Shown here: positions 58,168 through 64,000 of the stretch, in pieces | Numbering within the stretch: position 1 is the first letter of the stretch | Layout of the letters: each line of letters begins with the position of its first letter | From: Planococcus citri | Taxonomy: Eukaryota > Arthropoda > Insecta > Hemiptera > Pseudococcidae | Direction of reading: 5' to 3' | DNA length: 64,000 bases | Assembly: GCF_950023065.1 (NCBI RefSeq) | Contig: NC_088678.1 | Span: forward strand, 45,994,580-46,058,579 | The notes under the pieces: model-generated | The model's input: the letters and a program-made list of their open reading frames with translations, nothing else | The model's database searches: none | Told to the model about the DNA's origin: nothing | Position numbers and translations under genes: made by a program

Positions 58168-59405
58168 CTGTTTAAACAAAAACAAAATTAATATCACCAG
58201 GTATAATAGATTTTACACTTCGTGTTTAGAAATGCATCATCATCACGTCCTTCGATCAATGTTTATGAATTTTTGTCATGTATGGAGGAAAATTCTGTCG
58301 GAAGAAGATTTAAACTGTCGTAAATTCACGAATGAGCCGAATATGCGTACGTAGGTATATTAATCATTTGAAAGAAAACTGCTGAATAATGGATCTTATG
58401 TTTTTGAAAAATGGGTCCAAGTGTGGTCACCTTGGTAGGAAGTGTTTTCGACCAGACGTTACGTAAGACTTTCCCCTCAGGTGTGAATTGTAAATTAACG
58501 GTACACTATTGTAACAATTCGATAGTTAACGGTTCACAGACTTATTTATCCTTCGGCGAGAAATTCGCAATTCATCATCTATACCTTGTTGATCTACAAA
58601 ACTCGCATTTTACTGTACAAGGTGTCCTATTTATGAACTGGATATGCCTATATCGGCATTTGAAGGTTTCAGAGTCAGAGTAAATGTTTATAGCAGGGAC
58701 GAGCCATCTGAGAATGAACCATTTTGACATTTTTTAATTCTTTTGATCATATTGTCGTTGAAAATCAATAAAAACCCGCCTTCAAACCCTAAACTGCATT
58801 CAATGGTTATGAAAATATGGGTATGAGTTGCTCAAATAACTTACGAAAAATTTTCGAGGAATACAGTTTTTAAGCAGACCTGAAACTAAAAACTGAAAAC
58901 TGAAACTGAAATGCAAAATATTTTGCCATCAATGCAGATTACTGGTGATTTTTGGTAAATTAATGCTCAGTAGTTTTTGATAAATTTTTGATCATTTTTT
59001 TTTGAACTCCTGCTTAGTGCTTGATAAGAAATTTTTGGCCAATTACTCGTACATATTAGGTACCTACATAATATGATAATTTTTGATAAAATCACCAAAT
59101 GATAATTTTTGGTAAGCAACAGGTAATTTTTTAGTCAATTACTGGTCATTTGGGTGAATTGCTGAAAAGTATGGTAAATCAGTCACAGGGTAAATTTCTA
59201 GTAATTTTCGGTAAATCAATTTTTTAGAGAAAAACTGGTGATTTTTTGTAAATCATTGGTATTTTTTTTTAAATTTTTGAATTCATTTGTGAAATTTCCT
59301 TTTGAAGCCTGAAAGTACAGTGTTGCCTGTAATACTTCCAAAAAAAAGCCCTAGGTAGCGAAATTTATTTCAGTACAGTTGCCCACTTTTCAAATCTGAT
59401 AAATA
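58168..59405. other. Non-coding stretch upstream of the visible dehydrogenase exons
   Basis: This should be intron or 5' flank of the dehydrogenase gene. No first exon was recognised. 58930-59260 carries diverged GGTAAATT-type wording like the satellite at 16313-17219. Confidence 0.4.
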
Positions 59406-59620
59406 CAGGGTGCCCAGTAATATCGGGTACCCCAAAGTAAGTTTTTCATTAAAAATATAGGTTGGCAACGTGAAATAGATGCATATGATTGGTGGAATGT
59501 TATCTCTCCAGTCCAACAACCAATCATGAGCTGTCATTATTATCATTCACTGTGACCGGCCAACCGAAGTATTTAGCAAGAAAACTTTTTTAGGGGTACC
59601 CGATATTTCTGGGCACCCTG
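59406..59620. mobile_element. 215-bp MITE with CAGGGTGCCCAG ends
   Basis: The left end CAGGGTGCCCAGTAATATCG and inverted right end CAGGGTGCCCAGAAATATCG are followed by the shared GGGTACCCC and an AAGTTTT block. TIRs are about 40 bp with few mismatches. TA flanks both sides (59404-59405 and 59621-59622). There is no coding capacity. CAGGGTG ends plus TA link it loosely to the ends of the 945-bp element. Confidence 0.85.
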
Positions 59621-59622
59621 TA

Positions 59623-62600
59623 TGTACGTGTTTCATAAAATTCCAACATGAGCAAACTCCAAATTCGATACATAATTATGGCAGGCGTTTGAAGGCATAC
59701 CCTGTGTAAAATGTAAATAAAATATAGGTACATTGTCACACCAGCTCCGTTTCGATAGGTATTCTGGATTGAGAACAAGAACTTGTTCTATAAGAAAAAA
59801 GGAGAGTAAATATTCCTATAGCGTGATCGAAAAGATCATCCGTAGGCTGAAATTGCATAAAACACGCTCGAGTATGTTTACCGAATCGTGTACCTACCTT
59901 TACCTGTACAGTGTACACGCTCATCGGGGGCACCAGACTGTGAAAAATCTCCGACCGTCTGCAAAAATCGCGACCTAACCTAGCAGCTTTTGAAAAAGTA
60001 AACAAGCGAATAATACACAGCTCTTGCATCATAGACATACACCTTTTTACCTATGCAGACGAATATAGGAGACTGTAGCACCGCATTTACGTAACTGGCA
60101 ATGACTTTCACAACAGTATAGTAGAATTTTTTTCAAATCTTTCTCGACAGAGAGAGGCCTAGATCATAGTGAATCATTCATCAGACACATATGCCAGCTT
60201 TGTAAACGAGTCGCCTTGTGCGATGGATTGTTTAAACGATCCACTAACCGCAGCGCATGAGGCGAGAAACCAGTTCTGAATGCAATAGTGCAGTTCTAAT
60301 AAGATTACAAGAAGGACTTTGACATTGCTTGCGGTAATTATAATGGAACGGGTCAACTTATTCAACTCTGTTCGAGTACTCGCCCGTGCTATTGTCACGC
60401 TAACAAATTAACTTGAGAGTCGACGAGACAGCAAACCATAAGCCAAATTTTATCATTGGAGTGGGAACATGTTGGCAGGAGTCAGAAGAAAGATTCGTAG
60501 AATAATGGAAAATTTTGACCATATGAATTTAAAGATAGGCCACGGTGATTCATTTTTATTACCAACTGTGTACCTATGGCCGGATATTTATGTCATTGCA
60601 TGAGTACCTAGTACCTATGTTTATACTGAGACGAAAGTTATGGGTATTTTATGGTTTGCGACCAATGTTGTGTGTTACAGGTCTTCTGATGTACGATGCA
60701 CTCGAAGAGAAAGTTCTTTTAATTAATAGTAAATTAAACTACTTAGACGATTAAAAAAATAACGCTTATGATGGCAGGTATTATGTTTCATAACACTATT
60801 ATCGCGATTTTATAAGGGATCATTTTCTCGTTATAAATCTGTTAATTTCACTATTGTAGGTAGATATTTAAATACCAAACCTCTTCCCCTCTCTAGCAAT
60901 TGTACGAATGATTTATTTGCATATACCTACGTATGAGGTATGACCATCGATAAAGTTAACTTATAATTTTCGTTTCACTTCTCCCTGAATCAGATCAATT
61001 GTCGAGCTAAAATTTTCCTAATTGAATTCACGAATGACTAGACACATTTTCAACTTGTATTCATTGTCATTTAATAAGGATATACAACTAAGTTAAGATT
61101 TTAGATACTCAATCTGCCAACTGTTTTCGTGGAAGCTAAATTAAACCGTTCGCTTCCACGTGTCCTAGACCTGGTAAGCTCATGGGTGGTGATTTTGCAA
61201 ATCATGCATATCATCTTCTCGTTTGACACTTATGGTTTGTATGTTTCACGACCAGAAAAAATAATTATATTTTCTAACAAAGCTGCAATGGTTGCCGGCC
61301 GATTTTCTAATCAATTTATTGAACTGCGGAATTTAAATATCTCTTCAGTTTTATTTGTTTTGTAAAAATAACGCCTAAGTATTTAAAATTTTGAAAAAAA
61401 AATAACAATCTGGATATCTGGAAGTTAAGGTTTTGGAAGGTTTTGGAAGGTGTAAAGTAGACTCAAATTTAATTTCTAATTTTTGCCAATTTCTTGAAAA
61501 CTCAAATGGTCTAATTTTTTTTATACTTATAAAAAAAATCAAAATTTCACAAAACTTAGATATAGGTATGTAGAAAGGTGAAATTTTGTTTATGCCATAA
61601 AGTGACTTTTGATTTTTCGATCTGATCGGTGACGATCTTCAGCCTTCTCACAGCCTCCAGCAGATTTTTAAGTATGGACTTGAAACTATCATGAATCTAT
61701 TCGAGAAGTCAATAATAAGATAGGTACAAACCAAATAAGTACGTAGGTATAGCAGCTTTTTCATAAAAATTGGAGCCAAGGGGGTTTCCGGGTAAAATGG
61801 GTGAAATGCCCCTGTTCCTAGATTTGTAAATTTAAGATGGATGTTTCGTACCTCCTAAAAAATTTTCGAGCAAAAAATTAGCCCCCCCCCCAGTAAGATG
61901 ATTCGAATCAACTTTTTTGGTGGGAGAGATTCTTGATTCTGATTCGAATCATTTTTTGTGATTCGTTCCAACCTGGGCTATCATCTCATTATCTGTCCTC
62001 TAATTGGAGTTTTGCTGACTACGAACTCAGTGAAATTCAAGCCAAAGGTTCCCTCTACCTAACGCATGGAATACAATACGTTGAGCATAAATATTTCACT
62101 TTTCTGTATTGCCTATCTACCTATACCTACCTGATTTTTTCATCTTCTCATCTTCCTAATGTGTACACTTTTAAATCCAAAATTACATTCTTACTTCATT
62201 TCAAATGGGTGTAGCCGTAGGTAATGCAGATGCAATTTGAGATTTCTTGGAATTGACTGCTAAAAGTTCCATCCCATTACATGGTGCGAGTATAGGTTTC
62301 TGTTTTATGAGACTATTTACTCACAGACCTTGAAATCCTTTGAAAAAATAATTCCAAAATATGGATGATCGTGTTTACAGAATCAGACGAGTGAACTAAT
62401 ACCTATACAGTACACATATAAATGGAAACAGGATGACGTAAGCGTCATATTTACAGTGATAATTGACGATAAAATAAAATGTATTTACGCGACGCAGATG
62501 TTAAAATCATTTGCACATTTCTCTGATAAATTGTTTTTAAATTATATAGGTAGGTATAGGTACACGTACCTAAGTGTAAACTAATAACGATTTTATTTTT

Positions 62601-64000
62601 TAATCAATAATTTTTTACAAAGGGTATTGAAAAATTGCGTAGTTGGACGCGTAATTTTTATAGACACATCATAGGCATTTTAAACACTGACTCCGAGTAA
62701 GTATACCTCCCTAGAGCATAGCTGCAATTTATAAAGTCATGTCTGCCTTTAATTTGTTTCACGTTTTATGTACAATTTCTTTGGTATCTGCCATAAGTGT
62801 ACCTATAGGCTATCAGAGACTGCAATCTTGAACATCCTTCGTTTGTATGGTGCACACATTTGCTTTCATATTACTTTCACTCACGTTATTATATTCATAC
62901 TTATACTAAATACGAGTATGTGATACGTTTTTATAGCAAAAGTGTTGTAAAATGTAGGTATATTTTTCTTGTCATTCGGCCATATATATATTTTTTCTGG
63001 ATGAATTGAATGTCTTAACAAGTTGACAAAATCAGCTTAACTGTTGAGAGATATGTTTGTAAATCGACGACATTTTTTAGATGGCCTATATGATTAACCC
63101 GATGAGGGTATCTAATCTATCTACCTAATTAATTAAGTAAGTTTGGTTAGAACAGGACCGACAGGACGTATTTTTATGTTTATTATTTTTTTTAGAGATC
63201 AAAGTCGGGTTTCGTAATTGAAGGGAAAATATCTCAATGCCAACAATTTCAGACCAAATCAGCCAATATAGAGATAGAACTTTATATCAATTTGTGACGT
63301 TCTCTCTGACGGAATTTTCATTTTCAGATTCCTAATAATTTTTTAAAAAATATGTACCTAGGTACTTATTACAATTTCAAAAAGTACCCGACCTGTACAT
63401 TTGAAAAAATTCGCTCCCATGTTCGAACGAATGCTTCATATACGTAATTTCAGAGCCCCCTCCTACCACCTCTCCATTTCAGACCAATTGATGAAAACGA
63501 TTGGAGAAGGGGAACTGAAAAATTGTTTACATTGCACCCGCCCCGTAAGTGTACCATAACTGACGTAATTTTAGGGACGTAGGAAGGCATTAACAGCATC
63601 CGGCTCTAGAGCTGGACAATACTGATACTGTCCGGCTCTAGGGAGGTAAGTAATCCACCTACCTCCCTCTACAAATTAGTTCAGTAGTTCTGAATTTCTA
63701 CTTTCTTTACTTTTATTTACTTATCTGGGATTGCTGAACCCTTAGCATTTCCTGCTGCCTGACGTAATTTTGGTGGTGTCCGAAGTGCCATGAAAATATC
63801 TTCAGTTTCGCTACTTGACATTTTGAAATGAAACAAATTAAACGTTAGAAAGAAACAAATGATAATAAACGTTGGAAAGTGATTTCTCCCATGAAATTTT
63901 GTGTAAACAACAAATTAGTAACCATGTATTTCTTTTAAAGATTCATTTCGCACAAGACTATAAAGAATCCAGCTTTCTATAATTGATTTTTAAATATACC
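59623..64000. other. Gene-poor stretch to the window end
   Basis: No supported gene. 59740-60420 is somewhat richer in G and C but its frames carry no recognisable domain. A C run lies at 61882-61891. The dehydrogenase first exon could lie here or beyond the window. Confidence 0.4.
61786..61895. repeat. Relic of the TTCCTGGGTGAAATAGG fold-back family
   Basis: GGGTAAAATGGGTGAAATGC and CCCTGTTCCTAGATTTG are followed by a TGTTTCGTACCTCCTAAAAA block and a C run. They match, in order, the terminal ~110 bp of the element at 55241-56248. Confidence 0.6.

Noticed and set aside
58844..58900. Possible dehydrogenase first exon ending at a GTAAGT near 58849
   Set aside because: The donor matches, but the frame that would join correctly meets a stop within about ten codons and encodes nothing like the family's anchor segment.

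Overview
The window is AT-rich nuclear DNA from a eukaryote, almost certainly an arthropod. The evidence is spliced exons with GT..AG introns, an intact Ty3/gypsy retrotransposon, many TA-flanked terminal-inverted-repeat elements, and only one recognisable host gene in 64 kb. The palindromic word TAGGTACCTA and its TAGG/CCTA tetranucleotide runs recur throughout. From memory such runs are common in mealybugs and some other Hemiptera and in Lepidoptera, so a sap-feeding hemipteran (perhaps a mealybug) is a reasonable but unproven guess.

Layout. 1-5.8 kb is gene-poor and holds a ~30-bp minisatellite. 5.8-8.4 kb is a cluster of dead transposons: a pogo-like TIR element, a non-LTR reverse-transcriptase relic and a hAT-like TIR element. 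8.4-14.5 kb shows no supported gene. 14.5-24.1 kb is a dense repeat block: a 945-bp nested palindrome, a GGTGCCCG inverted-motif cluster, a tRNA-like segment, a ~900-bp GGTAAATT satellite, a 2.7-kb fold-back element with a dimeric ~143-bp tandem array, and a 1.03-kb fold-back element. 28.14-32.57 kb is a complete Ty3/gypsy element on the minus strand, with LTRs that read as identical, a 5-bp target duplication, a primer binding site, a polypurine tract and one intact 1329-codon Gag-Pol frame. 32.6-50.3 kb is gene-poor with transposon relics and homopolymers.

50.33-58.17 kb holds the last five coding exons of a minus-strand short-chain dehydrogenase/reductase. It resembles the very-long-chain 3-oxoacyl-CoA reductase / 17-beta-hydroxysteroid dehydrogenase type 12 family. 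Its introns carry another fold-back element and a ~190-bp tandem repeat. The first exon(s) were not found. 58.2-64 kb is gene-poor with a 215-bp MITE.

The most distinctive property of the window is the number of unrelated, self-complementary TIR elements whose halves fold back along most of their length. If transcribed, each would give a long hairpin RNA. No transposase able to move them is encoded here, so they are non-autonomous.
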